From the NCBI GenBank assembly GCA_964030785.1, contig OZ034975.1:1868701-1932700 (forward strand): a stretch of 64,000 nucleotides of DNA, in the 5' to 3' direction. Of this stretch, positions 24,528 through 35,093 are shown piece after piece (within the stretch, counting starts at the first letter, position 1; every line of letters starts with the position of its first letter). The position numbers were made by a program, and so were the translations under genes. Under the pieces are notes generated by a model. The model saw only the letters and a program-made list of their open reading frames with translations. It did no database searches and had not been told where the DNA came from. Origin of the DNA: Siderastrea siderea (lineage: Eukaryota; Cnidaria; Anthozoa; Scleractinia; Rhizangiidae).

Positions 24528-25879
24528 GTGGCCAAGTTGTTTGTTGCCTCAGTGAGATGTCCAAGTTGTAACCATGCGAATGACCTTGACTTTCGCTTTT
24601 GCCAGCGTTGTGGATATAAGAGAAAGACAACAGTACTACCTAACCATGGTAGACTGGGTTCCGAAAATCTTCAGGCTATTGACGAACGTCTACACCAGCT
24701 GACCTTATTTTCTGAGGCTACAAGTTATTCCAAACAGAAGGACTCCCTCCAGAAAGAGCTGGAGAGTTTTCTTGGCTCACTCCCTGGGCGCCCCAGCTTG
24801 ACTAGTGTTACTCCTCGAGATATTTGTCGATTTCTCGTTTTTAAGGATCGAAATGGGAGGACTCAGGTCCATAAAAATGGATGCAATTTTCTTGGACAGA
24901 AGGGAGTTCATCAATGTGGCTGCCCTCTGAGGTTATCCTACAAGACCGTTGACTCATACATTGGTAAACTGAGAGCTATCTTTCATGCAATTGGTCGGAC
25001 GGGGGAATGGGATCGGAGGCTCGACTTGGGAAACCCAGCTACGGACAAGTCGGTTAAAGATTGTCTTCTTGTGGTCACTATGGAACAGCTTCAAGCTCGT
25101 ATACAGCCGAAACAAGCGACCCCATTCTTTATTGACAAACTTGATCGGTTGGTTTCCCATATTGAACCATCCATGGGGTCGTCTTCTATTAGCCCAACTC
25201 ATCGTTTTATTTTGGCTAGGGATCAAGCGTACTTCAAGGCGGTGTTTTTTAGTGGGGATAGACCAGGTGACATGGGGCAAGTTAAGGTCCCCGAGATATT
25301 CTTCGTTTTCCCAATAACGATGGTCTCTTATTTAATCATGTGTGGGGAAAAACATTGCGAGATGGAGATTCCAACATCTTTGGAATTCAACGTAATCCTC
25401 AGTCCAAACTCTGCCCAGTTCAGCGTATTGAACAGTATTTGGCCATTTCTGACCAGCTCAAGGTAGATTTAAGGAGCGGATATTTATTTCGTCCAACAAA
25501 TCCCCATGGAGCCATAGTAAATGAACCATTCAGTTCGGCGGCGGCTGACGCGTGCCTTAAGACATATCTTAAGGAAATGGGAAGTGATAATGGTGAAACC
25601 CTTCACGGATTTCGTTCTGGTTGTGCGATAACTCTGGCGCTTTCAGGTATTGAACTGTCGGAGGTGATGGACCATGTGGGCTGGACCCAGCGACACACGG
25701 CGTTGTACTACCTGCAGCTGGCTAAGGTCCTTAATCCTGCGTGGGCGTCCGCTCGGTTAGCCCAAGTTGACCTAAGTTCCGCTACGTCACAGTGGGAGGA
25801 CCTTAATGAACTGAAATGTTTTGTTTCGGCGTTTCCGGTTGATGCCTCTCGAAAACGTCAAGTTGAGGAATGTAAATAG
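24528..25879 (+). pseudogene. Ngaro tyrosine recombinase, one frameshift
   Basis: The N-terminal half has a zinc-ribbon-like CPSC...CQRC motif (24557-24620) and a second Cys cluster. The catalytic half has FFSGDRPGDM (first Arg), LHGFRSG (HxxR), HVGW and ALYY (tyrosine). The frame changes near 25310-25345, between the first catalytic Arg and the HxxR block, so the enzyme is broken. An acceptor-like TCCTCCTTAG precedes the frame at about 24516. Confidence 0.8.
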
Positions 25880-26056
25880 TTTGCGCGAATCCGTTTTGTT
25901 TTGTCAATAAAGCGACACCCGAGCCTTACCGTCGTGCTGAATTATCTGTTGTGAGGGGGGGGGGGTTAGTTTTGGGTATGAGGTTTGGGAGGTTTTTGGC
26001 TCATGGAGGAGGGGTTTATTTGCTCCCTCGGGTGAAAACCAGAATTAGGAAGCGGC

Positions 26057-26123
26057 GAGATCAACGCTCTCATACCTCTATTTAACAATGAGTGCAAGTG
26101 AGAGTGTTGTGAAATAGAATACT
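26057..26123 (+). repeat. Ngaro repeat B1
   Basis: Matches 26387-26453 (ATACCTCTATTTAACAATG core). Confidence 0.85.
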
Positions 26124-26127
26124 ATTC

Positions 26128-26294
26128 ACAATACTCGAAATAAAGCACGAATACTTAAATCCCGGAGGTATTTCCATCCAATCTGGTTTGACGGATTCCT
26201 GTGAGTATGTTCATTCCCAGGGGGTATAAATATGGTTAAGAGATGACTCTCACTGCATTCCGCACCTCAAATTGATCAAGCGCCCAGAAGAGAA
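26128..26294 (+). repeat. Ngaro repeat A2
   Basis: Matches A1 at the left end. Lies between B1 and B2, as required for Ngaro split direct repeats. Confidence 0.85.
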
Positions 26295-26386
26295 GATGGC
26301 AACGGCCCTCCCACCCTGCCCTAATCGCTTGAAATTCGTGGAGGGACACCACGGTCAGAAGGTTTTCACCTTCTTCTTCTTGGCGC

Positions 26387-26453
26387 TCGATCAACGCTCC
26401 CATACCTCTATTTAACAATGAGTGCAAGTGAGAGTGTTGTGAAATAGAATACT
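26387..26453 (+). repeat. Ngaro repeat B2
   Basis: Right end of the element, matching B1. Confidence 0.85.
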
Positions 26454-26539
26454 TTTCTAATACCGTACGTGCTTCATTATGTATTCAGTTGACAGTTAAT
26501 AACATAATTATCATATTGATGGTGTGAAGTATGCCTATA

Positions 26540-26939
26540 GGCTTAGTCTCCAGCCGTGAGTATCTCGATGCGCCCGCGATTCTCTCCACTTTCACGGCTG
26601 GGCGCACGGGTTTGGTTGCATGTCCGTGACGTCATTACAATTTTAATAATTATGCAGACAATCCACACATCATTTGCTTAAATTTTATCTGTTTGTTTTT
26701 TTTTATCGTCTGGAAAACAAGCGAAATGCGAAAAGTATGCCTGAAACGTCCTCCTAAAAGTGTGAAACTTCAAGAGAAAGACGAAATCCCGCTAAATTAT
26801 GTCGCGCATTCTGCCCCGCAAATTTCAGGGGGCTTGTCTCTGAGTGGTCAGTCTAAACAATAACCAAACCCGTGCCCCCAGCCGTGAAGGTGGCGAGAAT
26901 AGCGGGCGCATCGAGACACTCACGGTTGGAGACTGAGCC
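26540..26939. mobile_element. 400-bp MITE with about 80-bp TIRs
   Basis: The ends GGCTTAGTCTCC and GGAGACTGAGCC are inverted and flanked by TA (26538-26539, 26940-26941). Inverted similarity extends about 80 bp inward. No coding capacity. Confidence 0.75.
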
Positions 26940-26941
26940 TA

Positions 26942-28099
26942 GTATGCCTACAGCTTATGATGATCTTCAGTGAAAGAAAGGCAATTACAAGAGTACGCCA
27001 TATCCCAGGTACTGTTAACGAAATCTGAAGCCATTTTCGCTATCTTTCACACAAAAACAAAGGAAACTGTAATAAAAACGGAGAATTTAGAATGGGGTTG
27101 CAAAAGTGACGGATTGAGGCTTTGAAAACTCATCCTTCTTTGTTAACAGGTGAAAAGGCATGGTTTTAAAATCGCATTAGCGTGTGGACGAATAGAAAAG
27201 GAGACTTTTGGAAACCTTGAAGCCGTTTTGGATCGTTTTAGTGTATAGACGATTTAAAACGAATTCATGAAAAGTGACGCATAAGCCAAGATATGTCTGC
27301 TTTAAGAAACGAAACGCATTTTTTTCGTGGAAACATGTGAAAACGATACCGAAAATTTAGTGTTGACTTCAGTTTGCAGCTTACAGCTAATTCGCCTTTA
27401 AAGGCGCCAAGTCGTGCTTTTGGTAAACTGGATCCTTTTTATTTAGCTAATTTACCAAATGGCATGTCAAGCGTTAGCCTTTTCTTGGACTTCCGCTACA
27501 TTTTTAAAAATAATTGACCGAAAAAGTGTGCGTAGCAAATTTTCATTGTCTCATGGTGCTACCAGGAAGATGATAAATTCAACTGATATTTAGATTCCAC
27601 TCAATTTTCCTTTTTTTACCTTTAGTAATTCCACGGAAGGCACATTCTAAATGATTTCACCAGTGAGTTTTTTTTTAAAAACATTTGGCTGTTAAAATTC
27701 TTGCTGAGAAAGCTTTCGCTTAAGCCAAAGTTCATTTTCCGGCTTACCATCAGTACGCATGCAGCTCGGTTTCTCGCTAATATTTAAGCCCCCTAAATGT
27801 TAAAACTAAGAAATAATAACCACAAATATGACATTAGGCACGACGCTTAACATTTCATTTTATTCACCGCTAGTCGATCAGGTTGTCTGAGGTCTCTTCC
27901 TTTTCAAGCAAAAACTGTTTCACTGAACCAGACATTTGTCAGGTAAACAACTTGCAATGGCTTCAAAGCAATATTCTTGGGAAACGTGACATTAGTCTAC
28001 ATTAGTTAACCACCAAAAAAAGCTAGCGAGGAACTTTGATTCGAGAAGAAAAAACATTTCAGTTCAGAATTTATTACGCTGCCACAGGGCCTATACAGC
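26942..28099. other. Non-coding stretch
   Basis: No gene recognised. Short segments around 27150-27330 loosely resemble 16540-16760, perhaps worn copies of one dispersed repeat. Confidence 0.35.
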
Positions 28100-28101
28100 T
28101 A

Positions 28102-28195
28102 ACCTGTGAACAGGTTCTCTGGGTCTACGCTCGGCTCGCTTCGCTCACTGATTTATTTTCGCGCTTTTCCCCCACTGCGGAGCCTGTTCACAGGC
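28102..28195. mobile_element. 94-bp MITE with palindromic ends
   Basis: The ends AACCTGTGAACAGGTT-like and AGCCTGTTCACAGGC are near inverted repeats flanked by TA (28100-28101, 28196-28197). Confidence 0.55.
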
Positions 28196-28197
28196 TA

Positions 28198-29289
28198 CTA
28201 TACAGCCCTCACCGTACATTTCGGCTAGAACTAATAGTATTGAACTGGACCAAAAGGATAAAGAAAGTTATTCGGGACTTTGGCATCCCTCTTTTGTTTG
28301 CGATTGTATTTCTTTACATAACTTACCTTAATGGTAATAGCGTTGCAGTGGCTCCTGATCAAACGAGGGAACAAACCATCTGCTTCAATTTACAGGACAA
28401 ACGAGTGTTTTTCTGCGTTTTTGAATAACGATGAGTTATGAAAACTAATTGACTGCTCAATAACTATAATATTAACGATTAAAAAACACACATTTGACAG
28501 CTGGTCATATTCAAACCTTAACAGAACTAGTTTTTACTGCCGATAACAAGCAAACCGGAGTTTCAATACATCGGTTACTGGATTTAGGGGCGTTATTGAT
28601 GAAAAATAAATTCCGAGTTTCAGAAATTTTTAAAACATTTTTACGTGATTTTTTTTGTCATGTTTTAAATGAAAATCTTAAAGGACAGTCAATTAATAGC
28701 TCAAAGTCCACACACAGTTCTAATTAACAAAACGTGCTGTATGTAAGTTAATGTAAATTTTATAGGATCATATTAGGATATCTATAGCTAAAGATGGCAA
28801 GCTCTGTTTACTGTTTATAATTCCGCTTCTGAGCTAGGTTGGAGTAAATGAGTCTCAAAAGTTTTGTACATTAACCCAGGAACAAAACATCACCTTGCTA
28901 ATTATCAACATTTCAGCCAGATCTAGTTTAAACACACAAGCACGCCAGAATATTGCCGTCGCGCGTCAGAATTAAGGAAAATGAGATTCTCGTGCATGCA
29001 AGCGATCTTGTGTTTATGCGTGTTTCGCTCGCTGGACTATCTCGGAGAGAAATGAGAATCTGCTTGTACTCTAGAGCTTTTGTAGGTCAACAGTCCGTCT
29101 TGGGAGCCCAACTTTAGATGATTTCCTCACTCGAGACTAGTAGATTTGTGGTACAATTCTCGCCTCATCAAGAACGCAGCGCTGAAAAGTTTGACAAAAC
29201 TTTTACTGCATTTGCGTGAGCTTTACGAGTTTCATCCGTCTGTACTCTTATTGACAATAAAAATTAGCTAATCAGCGCGCGAGAACTTG
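28198..29289. other. Non-coding stretch
   Basis: No gene or element recognised. Confidence 0.35.
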
Positions 29290-29760
29290 CTCAGTTATTG
29301 TAAAATTGTAGATGACTGAATTTCCATAGTAATTGGTAACGGCGAAAAACATTTCTTGTAGTATTTCAAAACAAACTAAAGATTGTTGTTGAATTTGTTT
29401 TGTAAAGTGACAAACTCGTGTCCATTCCACTGGTAAACAACAGAGTTTAGTTAACGCGTTGCTTCATTTTTGCGATTAGAAACAGCGAGATAATTTTTAT
29501 TAGAGATCATAAAATATTCGATGTTATATGCTCCGGTAGTGTCTATGGTCTGGCAAAGGAGGAACTTTCCAGTTGAATCGTTCAGTTTGTAGATGAAGGA
29601 GTCTGTGTTGAAGCCCTCAGTATCACGATGGTTGGCGAGGGCGAGAAACAGAGCTCCATTGATGCTGACCTGTTCAGCAGCGTCAGCTCGTCTGGTTGGT
29701 AAATCTTGATACCTTTTGAAGCGGTGGAAACTACTGGAACAATTTTTGACAGAAAAACAC
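29290..29760 (-). pseudogene. EAR-repeat gene fragment
   Basis: Minus-strand similarity to the 5' part of exon 3 of the EAR gene at 7183-8249: C.SSFHRF.RYQDLPT, then SINGALFLALANHRDTEGFN and SFIYKLNDST. The frame ends at 29451; worn EAR sequence continues to about 29290 and then stops. The acceptor AG seen in the intact gene reads AA here. This is a truncated duplicate. Confidence 0.75.
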
Positions 29761-31272
29761 ACAATACAAAAACCAAATCAATACTACACGAAAAGAAATA
29801 TATCCCTATAGCTGGAGAAGTAATGACATCGAAAAACATCATTGTGACATCTAAGCATCATTTTTTTAGGTCCAGCACATTCAAAGGCCTACATAGGGTA
29901 AAAACAAATATTACTTCTTTTCTTAATGAACGCAAAAACTGCGGAAACTTTTGCTGATCTTTGTTAAAACACAATCTCCGCTCTTTTTCAAGTGTTTCAA
30001 TGATGTGCTCTTTCAAATGAGTTGTATGAAAACGACATGAATACCTGTGAGCGCCTTTAATAATTGTGGTGATTGCAATAATTGTGTATGTAACATTAAT
30101 ACAGTATATTCACCTGCACTAGTCAGGGGCGTAGCTACCTGAAAAAATGTCGAAGTTAAAAAAAAAAGGGGGAACGAAACGAAACAAAACAAAACAACAG
30201 AAATATAAAACAGACGGGAAATAAGCAGTGCTGAGGATGGCAAAGGCTCAGTTCAGACGCCAGACTTTTCAGCAGCTGAACTTTATTCGAATTTAGGCCT
30301 ACCCAAATTAGACAGATTTTCAACATCTATTATTCATCTGTTCTTAGGATCACTATTTCTCTGCATGATTGGTTTTGTTGTGCACGAAACGGAAGAGAAA
30401 TTTTCTCACTGTAAAGCCATGATGGACTGGAGATTTCGGCTCTTCAGACATCAACGCTGCTTAATATTGCCATATGTTTGAAAGGGAGAATTATGAAAGC
30501 TATTATTTCAATTGTGCTCTCATAAGCTTGAGTTTGATTTGAATATAACGTCGTTTGCATATCGCTGCGCAGTTTAAGGCTCATCAAAATAGAGAACGTT
30601 TCCCGCATTCGGTAAAGTAACACACTCTGCTGTGCGTTCAGTCGTAAATTTTCTTATTCAAATAGAGAAAGCTCTCAGTATTTTTAGCGTGTTTTCTCTT
30701 TCTATGCACAAATGCTTTTGATATCGTTTTGAGGCGATGCGCTTAACTCTTTACACTTTGATAACAACAAAATCAGTTTTAAGGTTATTGTGTCCTTGTT
30801 AATGTACTTTTTAAATTTAGAATACACTTGAATTGCAAGGAAAGAAAAGGTGCGTTAAATCTCAACGCTGACTAATATTTGAAGTGCTAACACCATTTAC
30901 TATGCCAACGTAATGCGTGTTTCGGTTCGTTTGTTTGCAAGCAAGTCATTAACAAAGTAATTGTGCCACGCTGAAGGTTAGTAAGTGAATGATATAACAA
31001 AAGCAAATTGAGTTAATTGTTCAAAGCCTGATTTGTTTTCTCTTTGATCCAAAGATAAAGAGGTCTCAAATCCAGCAAGAAATCTTTTAGTATTTAATCG
31101 ATTCTTTAAATAGGTCGATAAGAAGCTTTTGCACTCCTGTTTTAGCTTCCTACGGATCAGTTTTTCTTTGCCTACAACAAAAACTTGAGTAGTTTCTTTG
31201 TCAGCGTTATGTTCACGAGCGTTTCAGGCTGAAGGCTCCCGATCCAGTTAAAGCCCGCGTTATACCTTAGCA
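29761..31272. other. Non-coding stretch
   Basis: No gene recognised. Contains an A-rich tract near 30160. Confidence 0.35.
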
Positions 31273-31855
31273 GCGGTAGTTTTTTAATATTAAAAAAACA
31301 TTTAGAGAAAGGCTAGTCCTTCTCTATAGTATTGCTGTATAAGTATTAAAACAATGGACACTATTTTTCAATGTTTTAATACCATTTTAATTTGTTCAGT
31401 TTAGGGTTGTAAAGCGGTTCATTGCAGAAATCTCCACTCCAATATGCCCCAAATCAGCAAGCCCGCACTTAGTCGAACAAATGAACGAATGAACAAGATG
31501 ACACCCAACAGCCGACGGGCAAACAAGCGAACGCAAGGCCGTTAGAAAACAAAACATTCCCATAGCTGAGTAACTCAAACTAAAGAAATGAAAGGGATCC
31601 AAGGCCAAAGCGAATGAATGGATGACCCACACGACCGAACGATAGCCGAAATGAACAGACGATTAAATGAACGTAACAAAGGAGGCACACAAAATTCAAG
31701 CACAGATTGGCAGAAGATTAAGCCATGTAAGATTCTTAAGTTATTTAATCTGGGCCAGTTTGGTTTAGAACAAAGAAAAGTATTTGTGAGGGGCTTGAAA
31801 GAAAATTCGTAGATTAATTATGTATTAACCTTTTTACACCTTTTCAGTGGGCTCA
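31273..31855. repeat. Single arm of a fold-back element
   Basis: Closely matches 55803-56375, from TTTTTTAATATTAAAAAA to the TTTTTACACCTTTTCA end. It contains a short conserved reading frame on each strand that is only a shadow of the repeat. It lies just left of the Polinton. Confidence 0.8.
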
Positions 31856-31965
31856 CCAAAAGTCAAAATTTAATACAGCATAGAACGATGATGAGAAAGT
31901 CGTTTAGTCTGCTCAGAAGGTCTATCATTCTCGTCAGGGGCACAGTGAACAGACCTGGTAGAGAG

Positions 31966-31971
31966 TTCATG
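31966..31971. repeat. Polinton target-site duplication, left
   Basis: TTCATG, repeated exactly at 54587-54592. Six-base duplications are the Polinton/Maverick hallmark. Confidence 0.95.
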
Positions 31972-32211
31972 AGTAGTACATTGCGCCCGTATAGGGAAAA
32001 TACTGGCTTCTGATTGGTCGAGTGACGTCATCACCGGAAGTGGAATGGGAAACCGCTGACCAGTGGAAAAAAAAGGATCGCGGGCTCATACAACCGGAAG
32101 TCACGTGGTTTTGATTGGGAAACCGCGGAGCAATGTAAAAAAAGGATCGTGGGCTCAAGGTGGGTTAAAACCGCTGAGAAAACGCGGGCTCCAAGTCCAA
32201 AGTCCAATTTT
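31972..32211 (+). repeat. Polinton left TIR
   Basis: Starts AGTAGTACATTGCGCC. It pairs with 54347-54586 inverted, differing by one 1-nt length change and one short cluster of mismatches. It contains two imperfect 60-70-bp direct repeats (from 32033 and 32093), each with ACCGGAAGT, GGGAAACCGC, an A-run, GGATCG and GGGCTCA, and a partial third. The TIR ends are the expected replication origins for protein-primed synthesis. Confidence 0.95.
32013..32118 (+). promoter_or_regulatory. CRE, ETS, E-box and CCAAT-like sites in the TIR
   Basis: Seen in order: ATTGG (32013), a perfect CRE TGACGTCA (32023-32030), ACCGGAAGT ETS-like sites (32033 and 32093), TCACGTGGT (32101-32109), and ATTGG (32114). The same set is present inverted in the right TIR. 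This is dense for 106 bp and resembles a viral terminal enhancer. Binding is inferred from consensus only. Confidence 0.55.
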
Positions 32212-32226
32212 AGAAGCGGGGGTAAG

Positions 32227-32235
32227 TATAAAAGG
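32227..32235 (+). promoter_or_regulatory. TATA box of the first penton-like gene
   Basis: TATAAAAGG, 38 nt before the ATG at 32265, directly inside the TIR. Confidence 0.7.
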
Positions 32236-32264
32236 GTAAACCCTAAGGTGAGGGAGTAGTGACA

Positions 32265-33317
32265 ATGAGTTTTTACATTACCCTGATCAGTGATCAAGCA
32301 CAAGGCACGGGACAAAAATTTACGGCGCGACTGCCTCGTTCGTATTATTTGGTGGAAGATGATTGGGAAGCGGCGTTGGTTCATATCTCCCACCCGGGGT
32401 TTAATCAATCCTTGGAAGATCAAACCAAGGAGAATTGGACGCAAGAAGATAGTCAAAAACATTGGATGAAAACCGATGTGAGATACATACCAAAACGTGC
32501 GGAGGGAACGGCTCCGATTCAAGTGACGAAACAAATCCATTTACCCCCAGGGTATTACACCAATTTGAAAGAAGCATGGATTGCCATTGCGTACGAAATA
32601 GAAAAACAACACATGGACGTCATGATGGATATAGTGAAAATGGACGTGGACGATCAAGCGAAACGACAACAACTCGCGGCTCTCAATCTGGCTCAACCCT
32701 ACGTGAAAATCACCAATACAAGCATGGCCCCCGAATTAGATTCGTTGTATGTACTGATACCATCCAACATGCAATTTGAAATGGAATGGAAATTGGCTGG
32801 CCTGATGGGACTGGTGAAAGATGGTACACCAAGTGAACGCGTGGTCCAAGAAAAAAATTATCTAGTGAAAAATATTGTGGATTACGACGATCGCCATAAA
32901 TGGGAAACAACCATCGGTCCTGTCAACAAATATCCACCGCATGGCATTGTATCCGTCAGCTTTACCCACCCCGATTTCAATTATTATTTGTTCTTGGGTC
33001 CGAATCTCAGTCGACAAGTATTTCCCAGTACGCAAACGGTCAAACCGCAACAAGGACAACAACAATTGATGATTTACACGGATCTGGTGTCCCAGAGCAT
33101 TGTGGGAAATCAAGAGAAAGGATTTTTACGTACCTTGGATGCCGGCAATACCGATCATCAATTTGATACCAAGCAACGGATGTATTTTCCTCTTGGCAAA
33201 ACCATCTTTGACAGTATTGAGATGGACATTCAAACAGCGGATGGACAACCGGCTCCTTTCAAACAAGGCAGAACGATCATGACCCTTGAACTGTCCAGAA
33301 AAAGTCAACGAGCATGA
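32265..33317 (+). CDS. Penton-like (minor capsid family) protein, divergent paralogue 1
   Basis: 350 aa from the ATG at 32265; the frame is open slightly further but without another ATG. The N terminus MSFYITL...FTARLPRSYYL...WEAALVHIS has the same layout as the two proteins at 38940 and 39994 (FYVTL, F..RLP, GW.VG/AAL, S). The C terminus lacks their VTDLLREI and GEGH...LHF signatures in clear form. In Polintons this FYVTLPS family is taken to be the single-jelly-roll penton or minor capsid protein; that assignment is from family knowledge and not proven here. It stands alone at the left end under its own TATA box, with AATAAA just after the stop. Confidence 0.7.
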   Translation: MSFYITLISDQAQGTGQKFTARLPRSYYLVEDDWEAALVHISHPGFNQSLEDQTKENWTQEDSQKHWMKTDVRYIPKRAEGTAPIQVTKQIHLPPGYYTNLKEAWIAIAYEIEKQHMDVMMDIVKMDVDDQAKRQQLAALNLAQPYVKITNTSMAPELDSLYVLIPSNMQFEMEWKLAGLMGLVKDGTPSERVVQEKNYLVKNIVDYDDRHKWETTIGPVNKYPPHGIVSVSFTHPDFNYYLFLGPNLSRQVFPSTQTVKPQQGQQQLMIYTDLVSQSIVGNQEKGFLRTLDAGNTDHQFDTKQRMYFPLGKTIFDSIEMDIQTADGQPAPFKQGRTIMTLELSRKSQRA

Positions 33318-33420
33318 TTGTGTAGAGAATGAATAAAGATCACAACAACAAAGTGTCATGCAACATCTTTTATTGGTCCTTCGTATTGTTTGACAACAAG
33401 TGAGTCCAAACATGGTGTCC

Positions 33421-34265
33421 TTACTGAGAACTCAAAATGTTCTTCATGTGTGAAAGGACTTCGCTTGGGGTGTGGCCAAGAAAATGGGGTATGTTGCTGC
33501 TTGTATCCGGATTCTTGAAGATTTTTCCCCAGAATCCTTGAACGGCTCCGGTGCCTGTATGAGAAATACCATACCACAGATGACCATTCCAGATACGATT
33601 GACTTCTTTCACAAATTGGGGGTCTTCTTTCCAATCGTAATTGAGGATTTCAATGACTGTGGTGGAATGGCCTTGTCGGATGTAAACACATTTGGTGATT
33701 AGATGAGGATTCTTTCTCCAGTTGTCAGCACAGGCTACATGACAGGGGGATTGGCAGCAGATCAATATGATTTGATTGCTGACACTTTCCTGACAGACGA
33801 CACACGGGGCGGTGGGGAAAGGATTCAGTTGTTTCATCCTTGAAATGACTTCGCTTGGGGTCTGGCCAAGAAACTGGATTTCTTGATATGAGGAATACCT
33901 GAGTTGGTGTTTTCCCCAGAACCCTTGGACGCCTCCCAAACATATGGGTTCACCGCACTTCAATTGATAACCGATACCATACCAGAGAGGATAGCGGTGA
34001 TGTGTGATTCCCTGATAAGTATGTTGGTACCAGTTACGTTTGACTTCTTTCACAAATTGGGGGTCTTTTTCCATTCTTCATGGAGGATTTCAAGGACTGG
34101 GATGCTAGTTCCGCGTTCACATCTAAAGCAACCACAGTCAGGATCGGTACTTTTTTTTCCCCACAGGGTGGCACAGGTTAGATGACAGGGTTGTTCGCAG
34201 CACATCAAAATGGTTTGTTTGGTGACAGGTTTCTTACACATCAGGCATGGTTTTGGTTGAGCCAT
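33421..34265 (-). CDS. Duplicated RING-like zinc-binding protein, one frame offset
   Basis: Starts at the ATG at 34265. Copy 1 has CLMC..., CCEQPCHLTC and CGCFRC, a RING-like Cys/His spacing. About 140 aa later copy 2 has CVVC..., CCQSPCHVAC but lacks the last C.xC pair. Both copies share WK.DPQFVKEV, WYGI, GVQGFWGK and LG.TPSEV.S. The frame changes by one base within an A5 run (minus strand, near 34068) between the zinc motif and the rest of copy 1; 33421-34074 stays open to the stop. It could be an E3-like or scaffold factor. The TATA for it lies at about 34346-34353. An AATAAA on the minus strand (33366-33371) ends the message, convergent with the left gene. Confidence 0.7.
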
Positions 34266-34337
34266 GAGGTGAAAGGATCACTTGTTGGGCTTCTGGACTG
34301 AGGCCTGGATCATCCAGGGATTGTAACATGGCATGGG

Positions 34338-34500
34338 AAGGTGGTGTTTTTTTTTATAGAGAAACAAAAGGGTCACGTGGGGGGGAAGGGGCCAATGAGA
34401 GAAAGACCCATCATGCTGTGGGAGGGGAAGAGGTGGGGGGACCCCCCCTCCCCCCTCCTTAGATAGACCATGAGGCATTGCGCGGATTGGGGTATATAAG
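34338..34500. promoter_or_regulatory. Divergent promoter module, left copy
   Basis: Between the leftward RING-like gene and the rightward gene at 34578. Read left to right: a reverse TATA (TTTTTTTTTATAGAGAAAC, 34347-34365), GGTCACGTGGG (34371-34381), GGGAAGGGGCCAATGAG, a GGGGGGACCCCCCCT block (34435-34450), then TATATAAG (34492-34499) for the + gene. It matches the reverse complement of the promoter at 49841-50010 over most of its length. Confidence 0.7.
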
Positions 34501-34577
34501 TCAAGGGAGGCCACAGGACGCCATTCCTAGCTTTCAGTTCGTGCTGTGTTGACTTATGTCAGTTGAAGAGAGCAGAA

Positions 34578-35093
34578 ATGTCCGAAACGAGAAGGCCCTT
34601 GGGCTCGCTAGCCAGTGAGGTGAACGTGGGAGGAGAAGACGTGTTGAGAAGGAGAGTGCGACCAGAGCAGACGCCCCTCCAGCGCCAAATTAGTGGTGTG
34701 TACGAGAGACGGGAGGAATCATGGCGCCCCCTGAATCGACAACGCGTGGAGGCGTTCATTAGATTATTTTTATTGTGTTTTGTTCAGCCAGAGAATGGGT
34801 TACCTCTTGAACCAGTCACCTATCATAGGTTAAAGAGAGCACTGGCGAATCGGATCATCCCTTGGATGGAGTTCCGTATAGTACCGACCATGGAGGAGCG
34901 ATATTGGCCCATTAGCATGGTGCTGTTTGAGCAGCTGGATTTTTATATGGCTGCGCATCTGCCTGAACTGTACTGTGGTAATCAGTGGGGAACAATTATG
35001 CATTTTTACAGGGAAGTGAAAAAACAGGAGAAGGAGAAACGGGAGAGAAGAAAGGAGCGAGCCAGTCGTGTACGACGTGTGTTGGAGTTGTAA
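34578..35093 (+). CDS. Unrecognised basic protein of 171 aa
   Basis: ATG at 34578 (MSETRRPLG). A short upstream ATG frame at 34555 precedes it. The middle is helical (NRQRVEAFIRLFLLCF, LEQLDFYMA-like) and the last 30 residues are strongly charged (KKQEKEKRERRKERASR), likely a nuclear or nucleic-acid-binding tail. No family recognised. The divergent promoter shared with a regulatory-type gene suggests an early role (inference). Confidence 0.65.
   Translation: MSETRRPLGSLASEVNVGGEDVLRRRVRPEQTPLQRQISGVYERREESWRPLNRQRVEAFIRLFLLCFVQPENGLPLEPVTYHRLKRALANRIIPWMEFRIVPTMEERYWPISMVLFEQLDFYMAAHLPELYCGNQWGTIMHFYREVKKQEKEKRERRKERASRVRRVLEL

Larger units (their letters stand above)
18832..26453 (+). mobile_element. 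Ngaro-type tyrosine-recombinase retrotransposon
   Basis: Split direct repeats are present in the Ngaro order. A1 (18832-19003) matches A2 (26128-26294). B1 (26057-26123) matches B2 (26387-26453). Between them are a gag-like gene with a zinc knuckle, a DIRS/Ngaro-type RT-RNase H, and a tyrosine recombinase. A TATAAATA box at 18933-18940 in A1 would start the transcript. The RT and recombinase frames are broken, so this copy is probably inactive although structurally complete. Confidence 0.85.

Noticed and set aside
28036..28428. 130-aa frame
   Set aside because: It runs through a small MITE and shows no family features.
31396..31632. Protein MWVIHSFALALDP conserved in three copies
   Set aside because: The conservation follows the fold-back repeat at DNA level on both strands, with no coding signal.
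32031..32540. 169-aa minus-strand frame across the left TIR
   Set aside because: It crosses the TIR, promoter and gene start and has no counterpart at the right end.
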